Below, piece by piece: positions 17,129 through 25,635 of a stretch of 51,900 nucleotides of DNA. Within the stretch, counting starts at the first letter, position 1. Each line of letters opens with the position of its first letter. The stretch comes from Promethearchaeota archaeon (lineage in GTDB: Archaea; Asgardarchaeota; Lokiarchaeia; Sigyniarchaeales; SOKP01): NCBI GenBank assembly GCA_019058425.1, contig JAHPYZ010000014.1:1-51900 (forward strand), read 5' to 3'. The translations under genes were made by a program, and so were the position numbers. Under the pieces are notes generated by a model that was not told the origin of the DNA, ran no database searches, and saw only the letters and a list, made by a program, of their open reading frames with translations.

Positions 17129-17950
17129 TTAATCTCGAATGAATTCAAAAGATCCTTCGTATTTTTCTGCGTTTTGCTCAATAATTTCTAATGCATCAGA
17201 TAAAATATTTTCAGCGTCTAAATAGTCCTTTGAAACGATTTCTAACCGATAAAATGGTGCAGCGATATAATTAATTTGAATATTTCTTGTTTCTTTTGGA
17301 GGTATAATTTTCAATGCTTGTGTTAATGAATCTTTGATGCATTCAATCCCATTTTCTGCAGTAAATGAAAGTTTTACCTTACCAGATATACTTACAGTTG
17401 AAATACTTACATTCTCGTTAACGATTTTTAATAAAGCTTTCTTAATATCGTCTGTAATTCCATCAACCTCTGATAAGATATCCTCACCATTTTCTTTAAG
17501 ACTTTCAATAGTTTCTTGATATGTTTCAAAGAGATCCAAAACTGGAAAACCAATCAACTCATAAGCCTCAGCTAGAGTCATATCAATACCTTCTGTTTCG
17601 GTTAAAAATTGCAGTAAATTTTCAAATTTTAATGCATATTTCCATTCCTTCATTCGATTCTCTCTTTGAGCAGAATTTACTCTTCGCAATGATAAGTCAA
17701 CGTGTCCTTTTTCAGCATCCACTCTTAATACTCGCAGAACCACTCTTTGACCAATGCGAACGTAATTACGTATATTTTTAATCCAGCGAGAACTAATTTC
17801 TGAGATATGGATCATACCTCTAGCATTCACCTCAGAATCCAAACCATCAAAATCAATTAAATCAACGTATACATATTGATGTTGCACTTCTGTTACTTTA
17901 GCTACTACAAATTTTCCTTCTTTCGGGAACTTTTCTTTACTTTTTACCAT
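17129..17950 (-). CDS. eif2a: Translation initiation factor aIF2, alpha subunit
   Basis: Subunit of the factor that delivers initiator tRNA. The N-terminal S1/OB domain is clear (GKFVVAKVTEVQHQYVYVDL, ARGMIHISEISSRWIKNIRN, GQRVVLRVLRVDAEKGHVDL, SLRRV). A helical middle domain and a C-terminal alpha-beta domain (ETRNIQINYIAAPFYRLEI, VSKDYLDAENILSDALEII) complete the usual 270 residues. It forms an operon with nop10. Both are inverted relative to rpl44e/rps27e, with which they are often contiguous in other archaea. Confidence 0.96.
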   Translation of the reverse strand: MVKSKEKFPKEGKFVVAKVTEVQHQYVYVDLIDFDGLDSEVNARGMIHISEISSRWIKNIRNYVRIGQRVVLRVLRVDAEKGHVDLSLRRVNSAQRENRMKEWKYALKFENLLQFLTETEGIDMTLAEAYELIGFPVLDLFETYQETIESLKENGEDILSEVDGITDDIKKALLKIVNENVSISTVSISGKVKLSFTAENGIECIKDSLTQALKIIPPKETRNIQINYIAAPFYRLEIVSKDYLDAENILSDALEIIEQNAEKYEGSFEFIRD

Positions 17951-18062
17951 TGTTTTTAGAAAACTTTAGTTTATTTTTATGATTTTATATTATTATTTAA
18001 CGAAGGATAATTTTTTATAGTTTTTATCTTTCAAACAATAGCATATGAAAAGTGGTTGAGAA

Positions 18063-18509
18063 ATTCCTAATTGGTTTATTCATAATAAATGGGCAAAAAA
18101 AGCCGGTATAGAAAAAAAAATAGCGGATATGGTAAATAGAGCTATAGATTATGGATTTAATTGGGCATTTTATAAACAAGATGCTATTAATTTTGATGTG
18201 AATAACGAAAACATAATTTTTCGACAAATACAATATTTCTATGAGAAAGATAAAAATAAAAAAGGTTATATTAAAGCACTATATTTGCATCATCTTTTAG
18301 ATTTTTTTAAGGAAACACATGTAAATATCTACGATATCAACTTAGTCTTTGAAAAATTTAGACAAAATAAAGCTATACTTGAAATTACTGATGCTGAGGG
18401 TAATAAAATAAACTTTCAGGAAGAATTGAAAGATATATTCAAGCTTTTAAATGAAAATAAAAAAGAATTATATGAAGATTTAAAAGGTGAATATTTGGCT
18501 GATGTATGA
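18063..18509 (+). CDS. Conserved archaeal protein of unknown function (NWFIHNKWA motif), apparent ATT start
   Basis: An alpha-helical, charged protein. The N-terminus NWFIHNKWAKKAGIEKKIAD, MVNRAID resembles an archaeal uncharacterised family that begins with W-F-x-H-D-K-W-A and has YIKALYLHHLLDF later. The first standard ATG in frame (18129) would remove this conserved start. The frame is open back to a TGA at 18057-18059. ATT at 18063, directly before CCT-AAT-TGG, would give a natural start of 148 aa. Alternatively, ATG at 18045 reads M-K-S-G-stop-E-I-P-N-W-F, with that TGA in frame. It is divergent from aIF2alpha. No function can be assigned. Confidence 0.65.
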   Translation: MPNWFIHNKWAKKAGIEKKIADMVNRAIDYGFNWAFYKQDAINFDVNNENIIFRQIQYFYEKDKNKKGYIKALYLHHLLDFFKETHVNIYDINLVFEKFRQNKAILEITDAEGNKINFQEELKDIFKLLNENKKELYEDLKGEYLADV

Positions 18510-18536
18510 CTATAAAAAAAAATAGATTATTGTATT

Positions 18537-20402
18537 TTAAAGATATTGAGAAACCCAATTTATGTCTAATTCTTCTAATTTTGATTTTGTTGGGATTCCA
18601 TTTTCATCCCAACCCATCATTTTATAGTAATTTGAGATTGCATTTTTAAACTCGTCTGATTTTATTGCTATTTCTGAGAGCGCTCCTGATGTATGAGGCT
18701 GGAAAAATCTTTCAGGTAAACAATCATCATCTTTTGTAAGTCCTTCTCTTGTATTGAAAACTCTTGCCATGGTTGTGATTCTCTCTCCTACTTTCATTAA
18801 TTCCCAGGACGATGTATACCATCCAGTTACTGCTCTTACAATTTCAGGTATGTCAACATAATCCCACGGTACGAAATAACATATTAATAATGCATTCAAC
18901 AAATTACGCCAATTTGTATAATAAACCAATGCTCTAATCTTCTTGAATCCCAAATCATCAATCTTTAGAGGTTCTAAAATCCCTATAGCAGTATGAACAG
19001 CAATTGACCTTTCACTTGCAATTGAAGTATCATGCATATTTGCCATATGTTCTGCTCCTGTAGGTGAAACTGCATACCCCACTCCTAATCCTTGCTTTAA
19101 GCGAGGTTCATGCATAGGTATCTCTTGACCTTTAACATGCATTGCATACTTCTCTGATCCGTTTTTTATCTTTTCAGCAGCTCTTCTAACACCTTCTGCT
19201 AAAATATCACCTATTCCTTTACGTTTAGCTATTAATTCAACCATTTGAACAATGGCGTCAGCATTTCCAAAATTTAATTTTAAACCATTTGTATCTTTAC
19301 CAGTTAAGATTCCATTTTCATAACATTCCATCGCAAATCCAATAGACACTCCAGTTGATATAGCATCTAAAGAATACTTATTGCATAGTTCATTAGCTTT
19401 ACACACAGCCTTTAAATCATTTATACCACAATTTGAACCAAACGCACCAATTGACTCATATTCCGGACCTCCATAGATAGGATCAACATTCCATGGTTCT
19501 CCAATTTCAACAATTTTTTTACACCGAATTGGACAAGCATAACAAGCTTCCATTTTAAGCCCAATTTCTTCTTTCATAATACCAGGATCTAAATCCTTTG
19601 CATTTTTGAAATCACCATCTCTAAAATTTCGTGTTGGAAGATTTCCAGTTGTAGCAAATTGTTCCATTATCCCATATCCAGTGCCATATTTAAAATAACC
19701 CGAAACGGGTTTATAAGCGACTTCGTTGAATTCTCTTATTTTCGATCTTAAATTCTCTTTATTTCTAACATCAAGTTTTTTATGACCTCTTATAGCAATG
19801 GCTTTTAATTTTTTAGATCCCATTACAGCGCCCATACCACTACGACCAGCAGCATTTCTTAAATCGTTTATAATACATGAATAACGTACTAAGTTTTCTC
19901 CTCCAGGACCAATTTGAGCTACTCGGATAAACTTATCATCTAGCTCTTCTTTAATTATTGCTTCTGTTTCACCTGTTATTTTGCCCCAAAGATGACTTGC
20001 ATCCTTAATTTCTGCTTGTCCATCATTAATCCATAAGTAAACAGGATTTTTTGCTTTTCCTTCAATTATTATCGCATCAAATCCTGCATGCTTTGACTCT
20101 GCTCCCCAATGGCCACCAACCTCAGCTTCACCAAAACCACCAGTTAACGGAGATTTAGCACCAACACTATTTCTTCCCGTACCTGGAATTGCATAACCAG
20201 TTAAAGGACCCGTGGCAAAAATTAACTTATTTTTTGGACCCAATGGATCGATGTCAGTTTTTAATTCCTTTAAGAGGTAAAAAGCTATAAAGCCTTCTCC
20301 TCCTATATATCGACGGTAAAAAATCTCATCGGGATTCTCTATAGAGACGCTCTCTTTTGTTAAATCCACTCTAAGAATATTACCCGTATATCCATTTACC
20401 AT
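18537..20402 (-). CDS. Aldehyde:ferredoxin oxidoreductase (tungstopterin enzyme)
   Basis: Oxidises aldehydes to carboxylic acids with ferredoxin as acceptor, using a tungsten or molybdenum bis-pterin and a 4Fe-4S cluster. It starts MVNGYTGNILRVDLTKESVS. The pterin-binding region RNSVGAKSPLTGGFGEAEVG and the AGRSGMGAVMGSKKLKAIAI stretch are typical. Cluster ligands are in CYACPIRCKK, with the fourth cysteine probably in ALLICYFVPW near the C-terminus. I chose ATG 20402 over the TTG seven codons upstream because it matches the family start; length is then 621 aa, close to the family. It suggests anaerobic amino-acid or aldehyde metabolism. The two aldo/keto reductases upstream could act on related aldehydes. 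Confidence 0.95.
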   Translation of the reverse strand: MVNGYTGNILRVDLTKESVSIENPDEIFYRRYIGGEGFIAFYLLKELKTDIDPLGPKNKLIFATGPLTGYAIPGTGRNSVGAKSPLTGGFGEAEVGGHWGAESKHAGFDAIIIEGKAKNPVYLWINDGQAEIKDASHLWGKITGETEAIIKEELDDKFIRVAQIGPGGENLVRYSCIINDLRNAAGRSGMGAVMGSKKLKAIAIRGHKKLDVRNKENLRSKIREFNEVAYKPVSGYFKYGTGYGIMEQFATTGNLPTRNFRDGDFKNAKDLDPGIMKEEIGLKMEACYACPIRCKKIVEIGEPWNVDPIYGGPEYESIGAFGSNCGINDLKAVCKANELCNKYSLDAISTGVSIGFAMECYENGILTGKDTNGLKLNFGNADAIVQMVELIAKRKGIGDILAEGVRRAAEKIKNGSEKYAMHVKGQEIPMHEPRLKQGLGVGYAVSPTGAEHMANMHDTSIASERSIAVHTAIGILEPLKIDDLGFKKIRALVYYTNWRNLLNALLICYFVPWDYVDIPEIVRAVTGWYTSSWELMKVGERITTMARVFNTREGLTKDDDCLPERFFQPHTSGALSEIAIKSDEFKNAISNYYKMMGWDENGIPTKSKLEELDINWVSQYL

Positions 20403-20569
20403 ATATATCCCAAATATTTTCAATAATTTTTTTCAATACTAAGTTAAATTTCAACTCGTTTATAATTCTTATTTTATTAAAAATCCTTTTACATTTCTAC
20501 TTAAAACTTATTAATCTTCTAAAATTGTTTAATAAATTCATTTAAAATATTCTAAAAATTGATGATAAA

Positions 20570-21661
20570 TCAATCAAAAGGATATTTTCCCGATTTAGCT
20601 CTTGGATCAGTTTTTATTCTTTCTTTATAAAATGCGTAATCTTCTCCACTATAACCATTATCGATCAAATCATATGGTCTGTTATCTAGTATCTCATCAA
20701 TTTTTTCTAGAGTATCCGCTGGTAAACTTACATCTAAAGATTTAAGGTTTTCTTCTATTCTTTCAGGATTTCTGGTTCCAATTAAAGCGGAACTAACTAG
20801 CGAATTTCTTAATACCCATGCATAAGCTAGTTGTGCTAGAGTTATATCCATTTCTTGAGCAATTTTGGATACTTTTAAGAATTTCTCAAACTTCGAACGC
20901 TCTAACTTTTGATTCTCATCCCCTATATACCTTAAAATCGGTCGTATTTCTTGATCACTTAGGTCTTCAATTTTTTTTCCTTTATACATTGAAGTGAATA
21001 ATCCATCAGCTAATACCTTATAAGCAACTAAACCAATTCCAGTATATTTTGCTGTGTAAGGAAGTTCACATTCACCACTGTATCTCATCAGTAGATTATA
21101 CTTAGCTTGATCACAAACTGGACCACATAACCCTAATTTTTTAGCTATTCCATAAGCCCGCTCCAGTTGAGCAGCAAACCAATTAGATGTTCCCCAATAT
21201 AGAATTTTTCCTTCATCAATTAAATCATTCATTGCTCTTACTGTTTCTTCTAGAGGTGTACTATAATCATACCTATGACAATAATATATATCTAAATAGT
21301 TTGTATTCATTCGTTCCAAGGTCTTATCAATAGCTTCTGAAATATGCTTTTTACCCAGCCCTCGATCATTGGAGTTTACACTCATTGCAAAGAAAACCTT
21401 ACTCCCCAAAACAAACTCAGATCGATCATAGTCTTTTATAAATTCTCCAATTATTTTTTCTGCAGGACCAAATCCTCCATAAATATCTGCACAATCAAAA
21501 TGATTGATACCACGCTCCCAAGCTTTATTAAGGCATGCAAAGGCTTCCTTTTTAGAAACTGGATTATCAGTTGCATTCCATTGAGCTCCTCCATAAAATA
21601 ATGAGCCAAGACCTAATTCAGAAACATACAATCCCGACTTACCTAATTTTCTAAACTTCAT
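20570..21661 (-). CDS. Aldo/keto reductase (Kv-beta-like subgroup)
   Basis: NAD(P)H-dependent carbonyl reductase with a TIM barrel. The catalytic tetrad is visible: Asp and Tyr in NHFDCADIYGGFG, Lys in FVLGSKVFF, His in DIYYCHRYD. The nucleotide-binding end is SALIGTRNPERIEENLKSLD. The 363 aa include an extra C-terminal segment (YKERIKTDPRAKSGKYPFD). It is followed, in transcription order, by the oxidoreductase at 18.5 kb and preceded by a second aldo/keto reductase 62 nt upstream. The substrate is unknown. Confidence 0.93.
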   Translation of the reverse strand: MKFRKLGKSGLYVSELGLGSLFYGGAQWNATDNPVSKKEAFACLNKAWERGINHFDCADIYGGFGPAEKIIGEFIKDYDRSEFVLGSKVFFAMSVNSNDRGLGKKHISEAIDKTLERMNTNYLDIYYCHRYDYSTPLEETVRAMNDLIDEGKILYWGTSNWFAAQLERAYGIAKKLGLCGPVCDQAKYNLLMRYSGECELPYTAKYTGIGLVAYKVLADGLFTSMYKGKKIEDLSDQEIRPILRYIGDENQKLERSKFEKFLKVSKIAQEMDITLAQLAYAWVLRNSLVSSALIGTRNPERIEENLKSLDVSLPADTLEKIDEILDNRPYDLIDNGYSGEDYAFYKERIKTDPRAKSGKYPFD

Positions 21662-21723
21662 TTTAACTCAATACTCCATTTTGTATAAAATCTTTACTTA
21701 ATCTATAAAACTTCAAGTATTAT

Positions 21724-22707
21724 CTACACATCTGCGAAGAGTTCATTAACTTCTTTTACCGCACTTGAGGATAAAGGTCCAAATTCCAATGCTCCCGCGT
21801 TCTCTTCTATTTGTTCAACTGTTTTTGCTCCTGGTATAGGGATTGTAGTCTCACTGGTAGCCAATAAATATCCAAGCTGACCTTGGATTAACGTTCTTCC
21901 CTCTTGTTCCATTATCCTTTTTAATTCTTGAAACTTGCTATTTATTTTTACATATCGCTCTTGTGAAAAATCAACTCCAGATAACAGATGATTAGAATCA
22001 ATTTTAGTATTTTCATTGTACTTCCCAGTTAGTATACCAGATGCTAAGGGACTTCTAATTAATCCAATAAGGTTGTTTTTTTCACAGATTTTTGTCATTT
22101 CATCATTATGAAGCGTTAAATTCATCGCATATTGCACTGAATTGCAATTTTGGCTCTCTAAAAATATTTCAATGCGTTTTGGATCATCAGTGCTCCATCC
22201 ATATCCACCAATTAATCCCTCTTCAACAAATTCTTCTAAAACAGTTTGTACATCTTTTGCATCTTCAAGATCATGTTGACTGGAATGTAATTGGTAAACA
22301 TCAATAAAATCGGTTTGAAGGCGTTTCATACTGGCTTTAAGAGCATTGCGAATGTATTCAGGGCTTGTATTTTTCTTGTCGGGAGTACGAGGATTTCCTT
22401 CCTCAAAAACACTTCCAAATTTTGTAGCAATAATTACATCGTCTCTATATCCTTTCAGGGCCTCTCCTAGAACCTTTTCACTTCTCCCCACACCATATAT
22501 ATCTGCTGTATCAAAAATATTTATACCCAGTTCTATAGCTTTATGGATGGTTTTAATTGATTCAATATCATCAACTTTTCCGTAAGCTAGATAAGAACCA
22601 TTGGAACGCATAAAAGGTCCGCCAATACCAAAACATCCCATTCCTAAGGCACTCAATTTTTTATTACTTGTCTTGAGTTTATGAATCATTGAATTTTCAA
22701 CTTTCAT
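21724..22707 (-). CDS. Aldo/keto reductase
   Basis: A second TIM-barrel carbonyl reductase, 327 aa, only distantly related to its neighbour. Tetrad residues are in INIFDTADIYGVGRSEKVLG (Asp, Tyr), VIIATKFGSVF (Lys) and DFIDVYQLHSSQ (His). The cofactor-binding end is TTIPIPGAKTVEQIEENAGA. The two genes are arranged head-to-tail and could be one transcript. Substrate unknown. Confidence 0.93.
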   Translation of the reverse strand: MKVENSMIHKLKTSNKKLSALGMGCFGIGGPFMRSNGSYLAYGKVDDIESIKTIHKAIELGINIFDTADIYGVGRSEKVLGEALKGYRDDVIIATKFGSVFEEGNPRTPDKKNTSPEYIRNALKASMKRLQTDFIDVYQLHSSQHDLEDAKDVQTVLEEFVEEGLIGGYGWSTDDPKRIEIFLESQNCNSVQYAMNLTLHNDEMTKICEKNNLIGLIRSPLASGILTGKYNENTKIDSNHLLSGVDFSQERYVKINSKFQELKRIMEQEGRTLIQGQLGYLLATSETTIPIPGAKTVEQIEENAGALEFGPLSSSAVKEVNELFADV

Positions 22708-23063
22708 CTGTGAAATGCTAACTCTAAAGAATTATTATGATAATTATCAATAAATAGTTTGAAAAATTGAACTCCATTTGAAGTAACTTCAAATTGAACT
22801 AATGCAAGAATTGGATTTCAAGACATTTGTTTCAATTAGATAAACTATCCGATTTGTTATATTTAATTAATTTCTAAATTCAATAATGCTCTTAATAAAG
22901 AATGATTTTTATTCAGTGAAATATATATTAAAACTCGATAATTTGGCTGAATTATAGTAAAAAATATAAACTCAACAACATTTACAATTAACATCTAATA
23001 AAAATAATTTTATTTGATAATTAAAAATTATAAAATTTTATTGAAATTAAATTAAGGAAATTG
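22708..23063. other. Intergenic region, promoter side of EF-1A; no gene seen
   Basis: A 356-nt very AT-rich gap between divergent genes. I see no RNA gene and no convincing short ORF. It must hold the promoters of the aldo/keto reductase gene and EF-1A; AT-only stretches around 22920-22975 could be TATA boxes but cannot be singled out. AAGGA at 23053-23057 is the probable ribosome-binding site of EF-1A. Confidence 0.5.
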
Positions 23064-24362
23064 ATGATAATGGCCGATAAAGAACATTTAAATTTGGTAA
23101 TTATTGGACACATTGATCACGGTAAATCTACAATGATGGGCGCTATGCTTATTGAAACAGGAGCAGTTACTGATAGAGAAGCTCGTGAATTGGAAAAACT
23201 CGCAAAAGAATATGATAGAGATTCTTGGTCTTATGCTTTTGTCTTTGACCGATTAAAGGAAGAAAGACAAAGAGGAATTACAATTGACTTAGCATTTAGA
23301 AAATTTGAGACTAAATCAAAATATTTCACTATCATTGATGCACCTGGCCATGCTGACTTCGTAAAAAATATGATTACTGGGGCATCACAAGCTGATGCGG
23401 CTATCTTAGTAGTTTCAGGTAAGAAAGGTGAAATGGAAGTTGGGATCGCCGCTAATGGACAGACTCGTGAACATGCGTATCTAGCACAAACATTAGGTAT
23501 TAAACAACTTGTTGTTGCTGTAAATAAAGCAGATGTTTACAATTATTCTGAGGACCGATTTAAAGAATGTAAAGAATCAGTTGATGATCTACTTAAAAGT
23601 ATTGGCTTTAAAGGTGTAAAATACATTCCAACAAGCGGAATGCAAATGGAAAACCTTTCAAAGAAAAGCGATAAAATGCCATGGTATGATGGACCAACTT
23701 TAATTGATGCAATTGATAATTTTACCCTTCCTGACAAACCAACTGGTAAACCTTTAAGACTTCCTATCCAAGATTCTTATAAGATTAAAGGAACCGGCGT
23801 TGTTCCTGTTGGTAGAGTCGAGACGGGTATTTTAAAGAAGGGAGATAAAATAATTATCATGCCTACTGGTTTTAAAGGAGAAATTCGTAGTATTGAAATG
23901 CATCATGAAGAGATTCCACAAGCTATTCCAGGAGACAATATTGGATTCAGTATAAGAGGAATCGAAATGAAAGATGCGAGTCGTGGAGATTGTCTAGGGC
24001 ACCCGCAGAATGTGCCAACGGTGGTAACTCCTAATGGAAAATGGACAGGACAAATTATTGTTATTTGGCATCCCACTGCTGTTGCGCAAGGTTATACTCC
24101 AGTAGTTCACGCACACACAGCACAAGTAGCTGCAAGATTCTCTAGCTTAGTCAAGAAGCTAGATCAGAAGACAGGCGCCGTTCTAGAGGACTCGCCAAAA
24201 TTTTTAAAGAAAAACGAGTCCGCTATTGTTGAGCTATCGCCTATCAAGAAAATGTGTATTGAAAAATATGAAGAGTTCCCAGAAATGGGTCGATTTGCTG
24301 TACGCGACATGGGGAGAACTGTCGCAGTCGGCATTGTGAAGGACATAGAAACAGGAGCCTAA
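23064..24362 (+). CDS. tuf: Translation elongation factor 1-alpha (aEF-1A)
   Basis: GTPase that brings aminoacyl-tRNA to the ribosome. G1 GHIDHGKST, G3 DAPGH, G4 NKAD and the T-I-D of the switch I (RQRGITIDLAFRKF) are intact. Domain 2 and 3 signatures RVETGILKKGDKI and GRFAVRDMGRTVAVGIV are present. The loop GKKGEMEVGIAANGQTREH has the roughly 11-residue insertion shared by eukaryotes, TACK and Asgard archaea and absent in euryarchaea. ATG 23064 is about 6 nt after AAGGA; ATG 23070 is also possible. The gene stands alone, followed by several T-runs. Confidence 0.97.
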   Translation: MIMADKEHLNLVIIGHIDHGKSTMMGAMLIETGAVTDREARELEKLAKEYDRDSWSYAFVFDRLKEERQRGITIDLAFRKFETKSKYFTIIDAPGHADFVKNMITGASQADAAILVVSGKKGEMEVGIAANGQTREHAYLAQTLGIKQLVVAVNKADVYNYSEDRFKECKESVDDLLKSIGFKGVKYIPTSGMQMENLSKKSDKMPWYDGPTLIDAIDNFTLPDKPTGKPLRLPIQDSYKIKGTGVVPVGRVETGILKKGDKIIIMPTGFKGEIRSIEMHHEEIPQAIPGDNIGFSIRGIEMKDASRGDCLGHPQNVPTVVTPNGKWTGQIIVIWHPTAVAQGYTPVVHAHTAQVAARFSSLVKKLDQKTGAVLEDSPKFLKKNESAIVELSPIKKMCIEKYEEFPEMGRFAVRDMGRTVAVGIVKDIETGA

Positions 24363-24378
24363 AGTTAAATTAAATATA

Positions 24379-24451
24379 TTTTTTTTACTAATTTTTAACT
24401 TATTCTTTGTTTTTTTAAAATTCTATTTTTGGTTAGAATCTTTTTTTTTTT
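24379..24451 (+). terminator. Oligo-T terminator tract after EF-1A
   Basis: Three T-runs (24379-24386, 24410-24416, 24441-24451) follow the EF-1A stop. Archaeal RNA polymerase terminates at oligo-T tracts without a hairpin, so this is a likely termination zone. The interpretation rests on base composition only. Confidence 0.6.
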
Positions 24452-24581
24452 AACTTGGAATTTTTAATTTATTTATATTCTCTTAGGATATTCCCATGAT
24501 ACACGAATATTATTTTCTTTTTTGAATTAGAATTTGACTTTTCTACTTAAGAAAGTTCTAATTAGAAAAGGTTGATTTAAA

Positions 24582-25055
24582 GTTCTTTCGAGTAAAACAA
24601 AAATTTGTCTTTTAGGGTTAAGTAGTGTTGGAAAATCGTCACTATTAAGTCTACTTCAAGGTCGGGAAATATCAAAAGGAACAAATCCAACAGTAGGATT
24701 AGAGATTGAAGATTCAGTTCTTAATGGAAAAAAAGTAAATATTTGGGATTTTGGTGGTCAAGAGCGGTTTAGGTTCATGTGGCAGGATTTTCTGAGGGGT
24801 ACAGGGTTAACAGTTTTGGTATGTGATTCTACAGAAGATAATATTAAAAAAACCAAAGCTATATTTGATAAATTCTCACGCTATATGAATACTAAAATCA
24901 TTGCTATAGCAAACAAGCAGGATCTTCCTGATGCTTTAAGTGCAAAGAAGGTTCAAAAGAAATTGGGGATAACAACCTATGGAATGTCAGCGATAAGATT
25001 TGACTTACGAGACAGAATCCGTGAAATTTTTGAGTATGAAATTGAAGAGGAATAG
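24582..25055 (+). CDS. Arf-family small GTPase, start codon unresolved
   Basis: A eukaryote-like Arf/Arl GTPase. G1 is GLSSVGKSS, the switch I threonine is in NPTVGLEI, G3 is WDFGGQERFRFMW (the Arf-type W-D-x-G-G-Q), G4 is NKQD and G5 is in YGMSAIRFD. The first ATG in frame (24777) lies after G3, so the true start is upstream. The frame is open from 24576, just after a TGA, and has no ATG, GTG or TTG before the P-loop. Coding sense begins at about VLSSKTKICLLGL. A ribosome-binding-like AGGTTGA lies 6-7 nt before the GTT at 24582, which I use as a provisional start (157 aa). Alternatively TTG 24534 reads through the TGA. There is no N-terminal glycine for myristoylation. Neighbours give no hint of a partner. 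Confidence 0.75.
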   Translation, partial: VLSSKTKICLLGLSSVGKSSLLSLLQGREISKGTNPTVGLEIEDSVLNGKKVNIWDFGGQERFRFMWQDFLRGTGLTVLVCDSTEDNIKKTKAIFDKFSRYMNTKIIAIANKQDLPDALSAKKVQKKLGITTYGMSAIRFDLRDRIREIFEYEIEEE

Positions 25056-25071
25056 AACGGTGTTCAATAAT

Positions 25072-25632
25072 TTAAAATATTTTTCCGATTAGATGCGCTA
25101 TTCTCACTGATTCCGGCAATTTGGAATCTATGCAAATTTTCTTTAAAAGAGATTCAACTTCCTTAATTTTAATACCTTTACAGTGGAAAAATATCTTAGA
25201 AATTCCTCCCGCGGTAAAAATTTCTGTTTCATATAAATTTCCCGCTTCAACAATAACACCAAATTTATTCTTGTATGTATTTGGAAATTTTCTTTTAAGG
25301 GCCTTCTTTACAGAATCAATGTCTACTTCTCTCTCTGTTATAGCAATAATTGGTTTTTGGATTTCAGAATATATTATATTTAAATTTACCAAATTAAAGC
25401 CACCAAACGTTATCGAATGAGTAAGAACATACTGAATTTGTTTTTCGTTTTGTCTAACCATTTTTATTAATTTTTCAGTGGCATCGTCTCCATCTATAAT
25501 GATTTTATCCCGAATAACACCAACCATTCTTGTCCCTTGGCATATAACTCCAATTAATTGAGTATATTTTATTTCTGAGTGGAGTTCAAAAGCAGCATCA
25601 TCAAATCCAATTGTTATAGGATTATCTTTCAT
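25072..25632 (-). CDS. DUF99 family protein (endonuclease dU-like)
   Basis: The 186-residue protein matches the archaeal DUF99 family: GFDDAAFELHSEIKYTQLIG, then VIIDGDDAT-type stretch (IIIDGDDATEKLIKMV), THSITFGGFNLVNLNIIY, and the C-terminal LPESVRIAHLIG. Some members have been described as endonucleases acting on deoxyuridine-containing DNA, but the activity of this one is unknown. It is last in the Csl4-Rpo11 operon and starts 3 nt after the RNase III-like gene, so it is almost certainly co-translated with it. Confidence 0.8.
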   Translation of the reverse strand: MKDNPITIGFDDAAFELHSEIKYTQLIGVICQGTRMVGVIRDKIIIDGDDATEKLIKMVRQNEKQIQYVLTHSITFGGFNLVNLNIIYSEIQKPIIAITEREVDIDSVKKALKRKFPNTYKNKFGVIVEAGNLYETEIFTAGGISKIFFHCKGIKIKEVESLLKKICIDSKLPESVRIAHLIGKIF

Positions 25633-25635
25633 CTT

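Noticed and set aside
18045-18065. Selenocysteine at the TGA of the NWFIHNKWA protein.
   Set aside because: The site is in a variable N-terminal leader without a redox motif, and I see no convincing SECIS-like hairpin nearby; selenoproteins in this lineage are known but this one has no supporting family.
4982-24575. General reassignment of TGA to an amino acid, because three genes have an in-frame TGA between an upstream start and the coding region (4985, 18057, 24573).
   Set aside because: TGA ends other genes normally (GINS at 16908-16910, priL at 14892-14894), and the ORFs downstream of these TGAs are free of internal TGA. Non-standard starts or local errors explain the pattern better.
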